NCBI GenBank assembly: GCA_012517765.1
Contig: JAAYUI010000003.1
Location: forward strand, 1-64,000
Source of the DNA: Caldisericales bacterium
GTDB taxonomy: Bacteria > Caldisericota > Caldisericia > JAAYUI01
Direction: 5' to 3'
Length of the DNA: 64,000 nucleotides
In this document: piece by piece, positions 43,401 through 53,900 of the stretch
Layout of the letters: every line of letters starts with the position of its first letter
How positions within the stretch are numbered: the stretch's first letter is position 1
The notes under the pieces: model-generated
The model's database searches: none
What the model was told of the DNA's origin: nothing
Seen by the model: only the letters and a program-made list of their open reading frames with translations
Program-made: the position numbers and the translations under genes

Positions 43401-44723
43401 CTCTCTACAACGTTAACACTGGCACCGCCAAACCCGAATGGGGACAACGGCTGGTACAACACAAAACCGTCCATAATCCTCTCGTGCAATGTCCCGGCGG
43501 CAAGGACATACTACAAGGTCGATGACCAGGCACAGCAACTCTACACTGGCGCACCGGTTCAGCTTACCGATGGTACCCATATTGTTGAGTACTGGTCAGA
43601 GGCTGCCGGATATGATTCCGAGGTCCACCAGACCATAAAGAACATCAAGGTTGACACCGTAAGGCCAACCCTGACTGTGACAAAGCCAAAAGAAGGCGAT
43701 GTTGTTCCGGAGGCAATCATCGAGATTCAGGGGACCTATGTTGAGGACAACATTCTCCAGGTTACCTGCGCTGTTGGTATAGGTGCCAACCCTGTAACAC
43801 TGGTGATTGACAAGGTTGCGAAGACTTTCTCTGGCAAGGTCATGCTGACCAAGGGACAGAACATTCTGGACATTAAAGCCATCGATGAAGCCGGCAACAC
43901 GAGCCTCTCGCCGGCAGTCAATGTGACTTATGATCCTGACAAGACTTGCACCTTGCAGCTGATAATACTGAACCCGAAGGACAACTCACAGCCAACCTAT
44001 GGTGTTCAACTCGTCAACGAGTCGCAGATTGACTACCACCACATCGAGCTGAAGACAAACATCCAGGGAACATCAAGCTGTGACCTCTCGAAGGTAGAAG
44101 TCTCATCTGAGATGGACGCGACCAAATGGGTTCAGGTGCCTTACGACCCGATCAAGAAGAACTTCAATGGAGATGTTTCGCTCAGGGCCAAGGCAGGAAA
44201 CTGCAAGATCACAATCAAGGTGACTGACAAGAATGGCAAGACCGAGACGATAGTCAGAACGCTTGTCTGTCAGGTGAAAATCGAGTTCATTGGCATAAAG
44301 ACTTATCATACCGTCAATGATGCCAAGAAACCGATACCATCACCGACCAAGAGCCTCCACAACGGTTCTGCAATAACAAATCTCAGCTCGTATCCATTTA
44401 TATCTCAAGAAAATAGAACACTTGCGCCATTCAGGTTTGTTGGAAACGCTTTTGGTGCAACGGTTGAATACGATGTGAACAGAAAAGCTGCGATATACAA
44501 GTTTGAAGGAAAGACCGTCGAGCTTGTGCTGGGTTCCAACACGGCAACCATCATTGAGGGTGGCCAGAGAAGGACAGTGCCTCTTGATGCTACGAACCCG
44601 AATGTAAGGGCACAAGTAGTTGCTGACAGGACATATGTTCCAATCAGGTTCTTCGAGTCGATCTTTGGCTGGAAGCCAGTCTATACAGCTGCTACCAGGA
44701 CGGTCACAATAACCTTCCCGTGA
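31458..44723 (+). CDS. Giant secreted repeat protein (4421 aa) with C-terminal stalk domain
   Basis: After a signal peptide (residues 1-27, ending LVNA) come about twenty or more Ig-like modules of roughly 110-190 aa. Their shared pattern is PPTVS.eAQYTI.F.vG..G.L, TITI.FP.GT..P, then AGI.NP.taG.YTL.v.TS.eP. A second module form with GQSG.LSGN.GDYIEVDF alternates with it. Near residues 2690-2860 two small beta domains occur in tandem. Two invasin-like Ig domains (about 3120-3300), a Gly/Ser linker (41352-41406), further modules and a copper-amine-oxidase-like stalk domain (about 4290-4421, APFRFVGNAFGATVEY) follow. No LPXTG or SLH motif is seen. It is likely a surface layer or adhesive fibre. 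Start ATG 31458 has AAAGGAG upstream, inside a small AGCGC/GCGCT hairpin (31435-31455). Confidence 0.9.
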   Translation: MKKLSIALIAFAITFGFLAPFPQLVNAALTTPKQLTVSPTTCDTVAQFVFTCQNNSQFDEIQIQFPAAFVLPATISTSSIYVLGANVTSVTVAGQTIRITTNTYPPTPPFSPYQMQVTIYTTANVKNPPCASCGLQNITLSSLLSSVVNGSMAYSYTVESKTANATVVVDPPTTQSQAQYDMTFRLGACGALGAGQNIIITFPSGTQLPYSNINKDYVRISNGAALPLGPFYTPSSVTVNGMNVTITLPSAIPANDYVQIVFLNSFGIKNPYTAGYLKLSIYTSVELFMMESQLYPIANHPVVTAYPNSINSGPAEYKISWTLPTGVSLSGNNGDWIEVSFANEMPLNPPVVSSITNTFPPNPPNATCTLQSSTYGTLYYSTSITATGTKRLQVVLPPGFEVMSGGQLVVTFTAGAGLINTATPGSYRIYIRHSKFVSSYDWIPSDAFSIYDAVQFVPTNSYVRVKPPTVLKPAQYTIKFRVGNPGRLNRGTGTITINFPSGTIIPYNMSAGSVWVIWGANPAMAEFNPSFDCPPQPATGSTYTAYQLDLNPKVEGQSVTITVPMNATTDIMDDDYVVVRFCLSANIINPATVGNYTLQIKTKTQPNYAVSPLYRIANTITQVTVKPTPNTVCSSKTQYEIQFYVGASGSLFGNAGDYIDIDWGDQTVPDPIPNPAPDFSSIQNTFNSATAPMEPGCWVSPPFTGYAARWDIIFRTGVALVGGTSSVTLVFPPTVTLPATFPANSIYMSTNPFELVDPSPPATPVAPAVDVTATAVKSGQRVTLTVPSAFAVGAKVYIRFRNIANIVNPTAPGSTYSIQMQTRANPAVDIQTPTISTNFGITTDYISSGPTSAADAQWAGHYVSVVPTLFPAHASAQSQYVFSFQIAAANPLTATSTLTLQFPPGTVIPSTIPLAAIRVSDQPTANPNPPFTFDETTGTPGTQPASVTTDPTNRRITITGPATVAGNTNIYVLIRKDAGIRNPSNPSISNQISINLDNTGAPGDGVATMSEFYAIIPPPIGGAALPPNSVKIGGGFYYSGYFTNYVTNIQVLSPKRLRLWIPAGMQFQQSQPVTITFTDVANLLNTCTPGSYKIRIATSQEPEAIESLAYSIVDAVQFTCGEYPKVDPPTVSAEGIYDLSFTVGPTGGLNANVDTITVAFPSQNTMPYNMPAGGIYVSTLPITGSDCPPPLPAKPVTFPPTISGSAVTFVTPIPIGNGQTVYVKFCKSAGVKNPYTAGNYTLQVKTSSQPTYAVSCPYAIGTAISNIDVKVVPNAACNANAQYEVSFQLGQSGGLSGQNSDYVEIDFAHPFNVNGSSIQNDFLNPAQRPSPSSIICSPYVGGYGYGSSTAIMVQALSSKKLRIYLAPNFVTQNGQTMQIIFTPGAGLINNCSPGTYKLYVSTSKEVVPSSSKPYEIADAVIFDPGIPVNVVPPTISKEAQYTIVFRVGPTATLNANTGTITIAFPAGTQVPYTMAGGTIWIARNTLFTNNTCPPTHAGVLGVDYAQVTLPPTITGQTVTFTTPVTINPGQYVSVRFCKTSGIKNPPTAGAYTLQVKTSTQPAYAVSYPYAITSAISNIKVTPNPNTACSTDVEYKIEFTNGQSGQLSGNVGDYIEVDFNDMANPAPDKASITNYFNQGQTISNLYIRPLPVAITSAFTRHDISFGVGDIGGLNPGDTITIDLPTNMVPVVAGQCYVSDVDYSYYSFHHSADLTLDSVTNPPGHAILANFTTIGTRVVITIPAGLTIPNNGKVYVRFQYGALYNPSTVGSNYVISAFTNKQPQPATSNYFGVTSDRALGPIDNLNEDYPTPSLPPQAIPSTTLSATNLDVRFSFVGGFVAPNILTIKLPPNFSVPSTISRTAVYLSAGMAAVGGNPFLNMANPPAVPGPGIVYNPDVDPVVVPGPSGTEIRITAPAALLLTPFDTIDVRFTPLANIKNPATAGSYALSLMASSGVPFPLESETEYLAIVPANNPATSSSISPSAITLSLGASYGYGTGAVNPSSVVVLGPKRVRIYLPLGFTIGQSSTATITFLPSAKLINTCTPGNYIIKMQTSKEPVDIESAVYTIVAAVSNINVRVVPPVVNTKAAYTITFKDTSTTGLKKDRDTVTIAFPSGTQLPASGSVAMGAVYVARGSDFNNDICPPTHAGTYGLDYAPLNAPPAVSGQQITITVPIDIPPGELISIRFCESAGITNPNNPGYYTLQVRTSAQPDFAVSNPYAIVTGLKRPKVTVEPNVVSRAPVPGCVASTMTITFQNGTTGTLTRGSGRIYITLERDTVTNRGYVSWPMSSIPATSIRVNGVVCTVNASIYVSPTGSKAPRPAPSFAGMVTLEIITPVDITASSSIKVEFLETSGICNPYVAGNYTVSVWTDVETAAVESEPYSIVDGIYIISVDVQPPTVSMAAQYTINFQPFVALTASSSTVTVTFPEDTTVPATMLPGHIMVDDDPNFGVDPLDATPPRAALTPVSVSGRSVTFTMPYSFPVGVPAWVRFSLESGIKNPTKANAYRLKMRTSPQPNDVDSPYYYIIDTLEGFIVTVDPPIANYPNASYKLDFTLSPKGGLTAHVSYIKITFPNNDINGSGGGYATVEAQLPPSIAATNVTINGTMVTETPTVDRINRTINLIVPKNIAAGEKVEVLIKPAAGMINPVSGSYRLKLQTSVEPLDVDSAIFSISSSIGGPLLGRNPIVNVSYVVSTLTQPLVAGDTTLNVDSTQGWVNGAYGIIGSLNSLYNSQIIRLDSTNGVGTTTLLLDALYPVSQPWPVGTPIFMLKTMQASALPLAPVIIPPGTVTFSVLDARPFVGESYILLGPLNATAELLRIAPNGVNIITNTITLASPTILPHPNTHFAFKFANNIGLVNNEAYYSIMFRTGDGGPLTANISTITVTFPFDTTVPSSMLADSVKLSLNGYTMYSATSVATDPQKRSVTITVPFNVGASDLVGIVFMPRAGIRNPSTPGTYRLRISTSSEPTEIDSLAYYMEGTGGPVVSVDPCTKGEVGAKYTIKFRITTGLPLGGHIFITFPQDTVLPSVLRQENILVNGMRVVGTVTVTTASLTVDLPVPKALLASEEVTIEFSPEARIKNPSYEGTYRLKVRTSQAPDNVDVDSAAYYICPKISMGSVVLIPSSLKLNPNETGTVQVQAKDTNGNNITYNVSYVWNTDIGTLSGTSGDSITLTAPSSPGTGTVTCKATYLGNTLSGTCSVTVSAPLSSVSIEPIGPVLLGYSKTQTFTATAKDSNGNAMSGVNFKWAVSGGIGSISPTAGPTTLLTTTTSATTGSVSVEASFGSVVRNASATVQVLESGGGGGSGGGGGGSGSDLTVSATIEPLTLIVGQPSPNSVNITIRALKDLAGGEIRILVPTGWSQPLQSNVTTQLPDGATIGTLQFSGQTIIIPVQTMTVNQTVIVMLLQPQFPQTPGQQVFNVTAKQSTGTPVGASPQPAITINSSGQQSVDGSGVCVISPSTASAGSTGARFQITFTARMDMTGGEVQIQIPLDWTPPTDSPGNKGQVVLKNTEGEISAIQFIAGGTISVLLGKFVANQKFTLEYVNVEVPATEKKYTFNVLTAGKGGRPRNINNPPTVEVVKTSITNLNCAPKPNSAGGTAQYQISFRTSESGTLIKDLGTISLQFQSDTSLPATISAADIKVQGVPLIAPPQINQSTRTIVLTCPTDVPPNQTCVIIIEATAGVKNPTQPKSYRLTAWTSSDASPVISNAYDIQASTVSPAKVTPDPVVVAVDAQYTITFKTGGSGRLSIGEDQIVIKFPNDTVIPPNINATAVTINGKPLTKRPNADNVSKKVSLYVPEPIPENGNVTIIFDKSAQIKNPTKAGNYTLFVSTTKETIEVESEAYGIGSSSITNPKVTPASNNAGSTCVDYTIEFQTGQFGALSPASTITIAFHPNYKLGSIEARRITVNGMGVVETPEVRQGQYITFKVPGQINALTNVKVVIQCLDNPTTAGSYFVKVYTSAEPTQIQSNQYSLGETLSTTLTLAPPNPNGDNGWYNTKPSIILSCNVPAARTYYKVDDQAQQLYTGAPVQLTDGTHIVEYWSEAAGYDSEVHQTIKNIKVDTVRPTLTVTKPKEGDVVPEAIIEIQGTYVEDNILQVTCAVGIGANPVTLVIDKVAKTFSGKVMLTKGQNILDIKAIDEAGNTSLSPAVNVTYDPDKTCTLQLIILNPKDNSQPTYGVQLVNESQIDYHHIELKTNIQGTSSCDLSKVEVSSEMDATKWVQVPYDPIKKNFNGDVSLRAKAGNCKITIKVTDKNGKTETIVRTLVCQVKIEFIGIKTYHTVNDAKKPIPSPTKSLHNGSAITNLSSYPFISQENRTLAPFRFVGNAFGATVEYDVNRKAAIYKFEGKTVELVLGSNTATIIEGGQRRTVPLDATNPNVRAQVVADRTYVPIRFFESIFGWKPVYTAATRTVTITFP

Positions 44724-44934
44724 AGACAGGAATAATGGAAAAGACAGAATTCTGGACAGGATGGAGCAGCGGGGCCCACAAGGCCCTGCTGCTGAAGATG
44801 AGAATTACCGGATACTCCCGAGAGCTAGCTGTTGCCAACCCGGGAGGAGAAACGCTAAAATATTCATTTGATAAAAAAAATTCTTTGCATTCAACAAAAA
44901 CAAGCCCAGACAGGACTCTTAAAAGGAGGCTACA
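44724..44934 (+). other. Intergenic leader with strong stem-loops
   Basis: This is the 211-base gap between the two giant genes. It has GCAGCGGGGCC / GGCCCTGCTGC (44766-44792, one mismatch, loop CACAA region) and CTCCCG / CGGGAG (44815-44846) enclosing AGCTAGCT, then an AT-rich stretch and the ribosome site AAAAGGAGG before ATG 44935. There is no T tract, so it is not a simple terminator. An open frame across it has no coding character. It may be a structured 5' leader; I could not match it to a known riboswitch. Confidence 0.4.
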
Positions 44935-47900
44935 ATGAAAAGGCTGGTAACCATACTTCTAAGTCTTTGCATAGCTTTGGGGACATCTGCTTACATCTAT
45001 GCGTTCACGCTCGTGATCGGCAGTGCGACCATCCAGGTTGAAAATCCGACAGGTACCCCAGCAGTTCCGGCTGGTTCTTATGCCGTTGCCAAAATGAGTG
45101 GGTATAACTTCAGGATAACGTATACCTACACTGACCCCACCCCCATTACGGGTGGTTCCGGATCACCAAATGGAGCTGCTGTTGCCCTCACTATTCCAAA
45201 TGATTTTCCGATGCCGTCTGTTACACCAACCAACCAGGGTGCGATCAATATCTCCGGAGCAAGTGGTGCCGTACTGACTTCTGCCACCCCGACAATAAGC
45301 GGAAGGACCGTTATTGCCTACTTCTCTGCGCTGCCAACTGGCGGACAGGTTGTTTTCAACTATGGCAATGGAAACCTAACAATCCCCGATAAAATAGGAA
45401 GGTATAATTTTGTTGTTTCAATAAAACCTGTTAATTCAACATCTGGTTATCCAACAGGATATGAAACAGTAGTGCCTTCACCCTATGTTGATGTCATAAC
45501 TGCCCCTGGTGTTGGAACAGCTGAAGTCCAGAACCCGATGGGTACTCCGGCCTCCGCAATTGCCAAGCAGAGTGGATACAACATACATTTCACATACACC
45601 AATTCGGATGTTCCCCTGACTGGAACTGGAGCACCAAATGGTTCTGCGGTCGCATTGGTGATACCAAATAACTTTACTGCGCCATCACTAACTCCAGGTA
45701 CTCCAGGCTACATAACCATTTCTACGCTTAATGGTGCCGTACTTAACCCCCTAATTCCGTCGATTATCAATGGAAGGACTGTTCTGGCGTACTTTACTGC
45801 CCTTCCAACCAATGGCCAGATAATCTTCGATTATGGAAACGGCAACCTTGTAATGCCTGATGTTGCCCAAAAGTACAGCTTTGACATGTACCTGAAACCC
45901 CAGGACACGACACTCCCATATCCAAATGGCTTCCAGCCGGTCGTTCCTTCACCACAGGTTACAGTCCAGAGTGCAATAAGCGGCTCAAGCGGCTCTTTCT
46001 CGGTCGTCGTTGAAAATCCGATTGGTACAACTGCAAATGCAATTGCAAGGCAAACTGGATACAATCTCAGGTTCACATACACCTACACTGGAATGAGCAT
46101 ATCTGGTGGTACTGGTGCGCCGAACGGCATGGGTGTGGCAATCACAATACCAAATGATTTCCCTGTTCCGTCGCTCAATCCGACCGACCAGGGTGCAGTT
46201 TCCATTTCGGCTGCAATGGGTACAGTTCTTGCCTCACCAACTGCGACCATAGTGAATGGCAGAACGGTTATTGCTTTCTTTACAACGTTGCCAAATGGCG
46301 GCCAGATAATATTCAACTATGGTAATGGCAACCTGAAAATGCCTGACAGGCCAAACAGGTACACCTTCAACATGGCCCTGAAACCCCAAAACACTACATC
46401 AGGCTATCCTTCTGGCTTCCAGACAATCATGCCTTCACCGCAGGTCAATGTCCTGACCAACATGACCCCTGCAACACTTATTTTCAAGCCTGACACTGCC
46501 TCAACAAGCACAGAGCTGGAAATATCGTTCCAGCTTGGTGCCGGCGAGCAGAGATCACTTTTCAAGGGAGACAGAATCAAGGTCTGGTTTGATTGGGACC
46601 CAATACTCAACCAGACAATCAACAGCCCAATAGCCTACCCGAACAATGGCTACCTTGGACTCAATGTCCCCCTTAATCTCAGGAAAGAATCAGTAAAGAT
46701 AAACGGAACGACCTGCACGGTCGGTCCGCAAGTCACATATCAATCTTCTGGAGCTGGCGCTGCAACAGCGCTGGTGGATTTCTTTGTTCCAAATGATATA
46801 AGGTGTTCAACCACCACAGGCCAGGTTGTTCGCATAAACATTGACAAAGCTGCTGGCCTCATACAGGGGAATGGCGACCTTTCGATTGTTCCGGCTGCTC
46901 CGTTCACAAGGAGGGCCAGGGTTGCAACCCTCAACGCCAGCACATCAATGTGGATTGAGCCAGACCAGTTCCTGTTCCCCAACCCGGTCAGGATGTATCC
47001 AAACGTTACAAATGACCTTTTGGATTCAAATATTTATGAGATCAAAACCAGAATAAACACCATTACACCATCTCCACCACTTGTTACTGTCACCCCTACC
47101 ACCGTTGACCAGGAAGCCCAGTATGTTATTGGTGCGAGTGCGTGTGGTGTTTATGGTTCGTTCCAGGTTGGATCGAATGGTTCGCTCATAGAAAACGTTG
47201 ACACCATATCCTTTGAATTCCCACAGGGGACCAAGGTTCCGACGTCAATTTCCCCGGCCTCAATACTGGTTACCGCATTCCCGCCAGGTACTCTTCCAAC
47301 TGCGCTCAATTCACCACCACAAATACAAGGAAACAGGATTACGATAAAAGTGCCGTTCACGGTGAACGCAAACCAGTGCCTTACGGTCACCTTTACAACC
47401 TCGGCACATATCTTTAACCCGTCTGTAGGTGCCAATGATTACTATATAAAGATGTGGACATCCAAGGAGCCGACAGTAGTCAACACCCTCAACTACTCTA
47501 TCGAGAATCCAGGCTGGGCCGTAGTAAATGTTGATCCAAACATTTCTTTTACGAACCAGTTGAACCTTGGTGAATGTTATAAATACAGCAATGCTGATCT
47601 CGACAGGACTGGTGCCAGGTATACCATACAGTTCCCGCTTTCTTCTTCATGCTCGCTTATTGCCAATACAACGCCGATAGTCATAACATTTGATAGCGCA
47701 TATAATGGAATATTGCCTGCCAGTTTCAACGGTGTTGCACCCAATCCTGCACCATCAAGTGTTCTTGTCAATGGCACTCCGTGCACAAATGTCACCATCC
47801 TTGGAACGGCCATAACAATAACATCACCAATAAACCTGCAGAACGGGAGTCAGGTCACAGTTACATTCCTGCCATCAGCGCAGATCCAGAACCCTGATAT

Positions 47901-50900
47901 TACCGCTGAGCAGGAATCGTTTATCCTTACGATAAATGTAAATGGGCTTTGCCAACCACTTATCCAGTCAAATAGCTACTTCATCAAAACTGAAGTCTCG
48001 AATGTTGAGGTGCTGTACACATCAACCGGGTTCCCTGGAGTGAGTTTTGTGCCATCGACAAACGCACTCACGCCATGGCTCATTCACTTCTGCAGCGGTG
48101 ATTATGGTGATGTTGGAATGGGTATACCAAACCTTGTCACTGGTGATACCATCACGATCAAATTCCCAGAAGGCACCGCGATGCCATCCTACATCGAGAA
48201 TGGCGCTGTCCAGCTGGCCATTGGTGCACCACAAAACATACCTTCTGTCATAAATCTTATCAATCCAAAAATTGAAGGTACTTCTGTAACACTTACTATC
48301 CCACCATCCAACATAACAATTACCGAAAACAACAACTTTACACTGTATTTCAGGGATACAATCGGAATTAAGACGCCATCAACACCAGGCACTTACTATG
48401 TCTATGTCAACACTTCAAGAGAAACGACTCCGGTTGCAAGCTCGTATTTCACAGTTGGAACAGTGGTGGTTAAAAACAGCGTCATGGCCGACCCCAACAC
48501 CTCACGTTCAATAGATGCGTCATGCGCCCCATACTTCTCCGAATACACGGTAAGGTTTACGCTTGGCCAGTCCGGCATGCTTGTTCCTGGAGTTGACAAC
48601 ATCAACATCATATTCCCGCTTGGATTCACAGGCTTCCCTGCAGTTCCAGGCACTCTTCCGGCGAACTCTGTCATACTCAACGGAATCCTCGTTCCAACAG
48701 TCAATGTTATCGCCCCTACCGCTCCAAATACAGGGACCCAATTGGTCATACCTGTCCAGGATTATCTTGCGCCTGGTTCACTGGTTGAAGTAATCATCCT
48801 TAAATCTGCAGGTATCCAGAATCCGCAGATAACAACGACACCATCCTTCTACACATTCAAGCTGTCAACCACGAGAGAAAGGGCATGGGTGCAGTCAAAT
48901 GCGTTTGAAATTATCTCAAGAATCTGCATGAACTGTACATCCACATACGGCTCTGTCCATTTTGCCGGTGATGGCACATTCGCAACCAACACAATCATGA
49001 TGGGCACTGTTGACGGCTGGCTTGTAGGTTTCTATCCTGGTGATCTTGGCACATTTGTTGACAATGAAACAACGGTCACCATTGAATTCCCTCAGGGAAC
49101 AGGCATTCCTGCTATTATTCCAAAAGAATTCGTAAGATGTTTCTCTGATCTTACGCCGCTTTTAATACCTGGTGGAACCTGTACCAGTGGAAGTATGGCA
49201 TACAGAGTAACAGTTTCTGGCTTGAAGGTAACAGTCCAGTTCCCGAACGTTGGTGGTGCCCCATCACCAACCAATGCCGCCTATATATACTTCTGTAGGC
49301 AAGCAAACCTTACCGCACCAATGATGCCTGGCAATTATACCATCAAGGCATGGACATCAAGGGAACCAACGCCGGTTGAATCGTGCAACTTTACGGTCAC
49401 GGCAAGGGGGATGACGCCAGCGATCGTAACGCCAGTTCCTTCAATTGCTGGTGCACCAAATGTCGAGTACACGGTTGATTTCAATCTGGGACCGTTTGGC
49501 GGTCTCAGCAGGGGTGACACCATCAATGTCGATTTTGGTTGGTATGCAGGCAATATCAACTTTCTGACTTCAATTGCCGCACCCGGTTTTGCTGGCAATC
49601 TGATTCCACCGATGTATATAACTGTCAATGGCATAGCATGCGATCTTCCTGTGAGCTACGATTCGAGAACGCCTGGATTGCCAGCACTAGGAATCATATT
49701 TCACGTTCAGACCCCTGTCGCAATACCACCGGGTGGAGAAGCAAAGATTGTTTTCAAGCCGGAATGCAGGATTTCAAACCCACTTCAGGGGTCACCCTTC
49801 ACCAATTATGCTCTTGATCCCTCCCCACCGAATTACTTTGTGACAATCACTACAAATAGAGAAATAACCCCAATCGAATCCCAGGAGTATGAGATAACGA
49901 GGCCGGATGCACCAACAAGGCCAATAGTGCAAAATGATCCGTGTGTTGCCGGATTGCCATCAATCTATACAGTGTCATTCATTACCCCTGTTCCACTGAC
50001 TTTCAATGCTGCAACGCCGACCACTGCATCATGGATTGAAATAAGATTCCCGGACGGTTTCTATCTTCCGATATCGATGCTTCCTGGCCAGGTAAAGATA
50101 AACAATTATCAGTGCGTTGTGGCTCCAATAGTAAACAACTACACCGTAACCCTTGCAGTACCAACAAATGTTACCGCGTGGGGAAAAGTCACAGTTGCTT
50201 TTGATCCTTCATTGATGCTTTATAATCCGAATTCACCAGGTGTTTATCACATTGACGCAAGAGTTCAAAACGCTGCGAATTTTATTCGAGGTGATTTTAA
50301 CGTGTGCGAGCAGATCGATATCTGCAGGGTCGACATATCACCGTCAGGCTCGATAACAGTTCCAGTCGGAGGGACACAGCAGTTTGTGGCAAAAGTATTC
50401 AACTGCAATGGTGCCCTTATGAACAATGACCTTGAGGTCAACTGGACATTCAGTTCTCCCGCAGGATATATCTCTCCTATCAGGGGGATCGGCACCACAT
50501 TCACAGCGTTCCAGAAGGGGGACGGTGTACTCATGGTTGCTGCGACCTACGGTAATAAAACCATAACATCAACTGTCAACATAACTGTGACTGGTAAACC
50601 AGCAAGCGTTATCATCAATCCGATAGGTCCGACCACACTCATCAAGAACCAGTGCTATACATACTCAGCACAGCTTTATGATAACAATAATCCGCCAAAT
50701 CCAATCTACTCTGGTGTTACCTACTCATGGGAACTAACATCAACCAATCTTGGTTCCATAACCCCAAGTGATGCGAAAATTGTCAGCTTCTGCCCGACAA
50801 CTGATGGCCAGGGTGGAATAGTCTGCAAGGCAACCTATGAAGGTGAAACACTCACAGCAAGGTCCGATTTTGATATCAAACTTGGTATCTGGACGCTTGC

Positions 50901-53900
50901 TCCGATACCAACCTCTAACCTTGGCACCATGATTGTTGGCCAGCCAACACCAGATATGATGTTCGAGCTCAGAGATAGTAATAACCAAGTGGTCACTGCG
51001 CCTAGCACTATCACGGTCAGTGTTGGGTGCACCTCCCCAACCGGAAGGTTCTCAAAAGACAAGATACATTGGACAGACAATAACAAGATAGCCCTGAGCA
51101 TAGTGACTGGATTCAGCAAATCTGAGCCTGTTTACTTCTCGGATTCTACCCCAGGCAATGTGACCATCACTGCAAGTGCAACCAATATCAATCCAACATC
51201 TGTTCAGATATCATTCCAGGGTACACTTCCCAGATTGCAGTTCGTCAATAGCTTGAGGGTCGTTTCAGCCGGTGCACCGTCTGGTGCCCTTACACTCTCT
51301 GTAAGAGACCAGATGGGGCAACCTTCACCGCCATCGTCGGATACGATGATAGTACTTTCGTCATACAAGGTGACCAATGGAAATGTTGCCTCCAATGAGT
51401 CCGCCACAGGAACATTCTCCATCTCTGACACGACATGGTCACCACTGCCTGGCAACACAATAACAATGCGTTCCGGACAGCAAACCATCGACGTGTTCTA
51501 CAAGGATTCAAGCATCGGAACATACCTCATAAAAGCTACATCAATCTTCTATGGGACCGCTGCACAAGAAGTAGTTGTCACAGATGCTGGATCAGTGGGT
51601 GGCAATTTACTTGTAAATGTCGAACCACCAACAGCAAAGATCCCTGCAAAGTACATGATCAGCTTCAGGGTTGGTTCTGGTGGTGCGCTTGGTGCAAATT
51701 CAGGACATATCTATCTCCAGTTCCCGCAGGGAACAGACTTCCCGACACTCAGTCAGGCTGAGGTCAAGGTCAACAACAATCCGTGCCAGGTGATTCCGCT
51801 TATAGACAGGACAAAGAACATAGTCGACATAGTTACGCCAGTGCCGATTGCTGCAAACTCGGATGTAAACATTGAAGTGCCAAGGGTTGTAAACCCAATG
51901 GAAGGCACTTACACCCTCAAGATATGGACCTCTTCCGAAACGCAACCAACCAATTCAGTGCCTTATATCATAGGCGTTTCGACAGTCCAGAGGCTGAGAG
52001 TAACTGTTACGCCGAATTCTGTTGGTCTTCCTGCCACCTACATGATTGAATTCAAGACGGGCCTCAATGGAACGCTTGGTATTGATGACCAGATAACGAT
52101 GCAGTTCCCGGTAGGGACAGTCTTGCCAGCTTCGATGGAAGGCAGGTTTGTTTCAGTTAACGGAGTCAATTGCGTCAAGTCACCACTCATAAATGGACTC
52201 CAGATGACTGTCTTCAACCCGATGCCAATCCAGGCCGATCAGGATGTCACTCTTGTGATTGATGCAAAAGGGAACATCAAGAACCCGCCAATCCCGAAAA
52301 CTGACTACATCCTGAAGCTCTCGACCAAGGCAGACGCAAAATTTGTTGACTCGGCCCCATACGAGATCAAGCAGGCATCGACTGTCAGCAACGTAAAGGT
52401 GCAGGTTGTGCCTCCAACAGTTTCCGAGAAGGCGAAATATGTTGTCATGTTCAGCATTGGCGCCAACGGTTCACTCCTTCCGGGTGATGAAGTATACATC
52501 CAGATGAATGACCAGACGCTCCCAACTTCTATTGCCGCTCTCTATGTGACAGTAAATGGCATCAATCCAACACAGGATGTTCTCGTTGATGGAAAGAGGA
52601 TAAAGATAAAGGTGCCGACTGGAATAGCTGCTGGCCAGCAGGTAACGGTCTCGCTCGAGGCTTCGGCTGGAATCAAGAACCCTGGAAACCCAGGAACTGA
52701 TTACAGGCTCTCTGTATTCACAAGCAAGGAACCTTACCCTGTGAACTCCGATCCATTCACTATCGAAAGCTCGATTGTTGTCGAACACTCGATAGACCCG
52801 CCTGCACCAAATGGCGAGAGGGGCTGGTACACTGTTGCCCCAACAGTTACGCTCAAGATGAATGGTACTGGAATGATCACCTATAGGTTCGAAGGCGATC
52901 CTGCCACAACAGAGAACCCATACACCCTCCCGTTCAAAATCCAGAAGACTGGCCAGGTTGTGATTTACTACAAGGGCAAATCTTCATCTGGAGTCGTCTC
53001 CGCAGAAAAAACAATTGTAATCAAGTACGATCCGGAAGCACCGGTCATAAAAATTGTCCAGCCTGCCGAAAACGGGACTGAGTGCGTCAAGGTCAAAGAT
53101 GGTGGAATCACAATCATTGGCCAGGTAACTGACATCAACGACGTCGAATTCTCCATAAACGGGCAGGTTGTTCCTGTGAGGAATGGCTCGTTCAGCATGA
53201 CAGTCCAGCTTGTCCCAGGACAGAATGTCTACACAATGGTCGCCAAAGACTTTGCCGGCAACCAGTCAACAAAGAGGTTCTGCATAGAGCTGAAGAACAA
53301 GCCACCGGTCGTTGTTTTTGACGAACCCTCGTTCATGGCCAGGGTGACAGCAATCGAGTTCCCGGAAATCTCTCCAAATGTTCACCAGCTTAGAATGAAG
53401 CTCAGAATCAAGGGAACCACTGAGCCTGGCATATCACAGATAACGATCACCCCGATGACGGTCCCTGGCAACATACAGTCGGTGAAGGTCAACCCTGACG
53501 GCAGATTTGACCAGGAACTCGTATTCGATGCTGTGGCTGGTGTAAACGAGCTCAATGCCGAGTTGTCAGACTCGCTTGGAAACAAGGCAACCCAGAAGCT
53601 CATGCCAGTTCTAGCTGTTGATTTCAAGCTCCAGTCAGGAAATACTACCTCCGATTTGAATGGAATACCGGTGACTCTCCAGTCGGCGCCATATATCAAT
53701 CAGGGCAGAACCATGATTCCGTTTAGGATCATGGCAGAGTCAATGGGTGCGAAAGTCGGATATGAAACCAACCCGACAACAAAGGCCGTAACGCTTGTTA
53801 CGTTTGAACTTGGTTCAACAAAAATCGTTCTTTACATAGGCAAGAACACTGCTACCGTTACAGTTGCAGGGCAGTCCAGAACAGTCAAGCTTGATGCACC

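Noticed and set aside
44801-44850. c-di-AMP riboswitch
   Set aside because: Only a short stretch resembles the core; the remaining conserved helices and sequence blocks were not found.
44720-44938. Short open frame between the giant genes
   Set aside because: It overlaps the ribosome site of the next gene and strong stem-loops, with no protein character.
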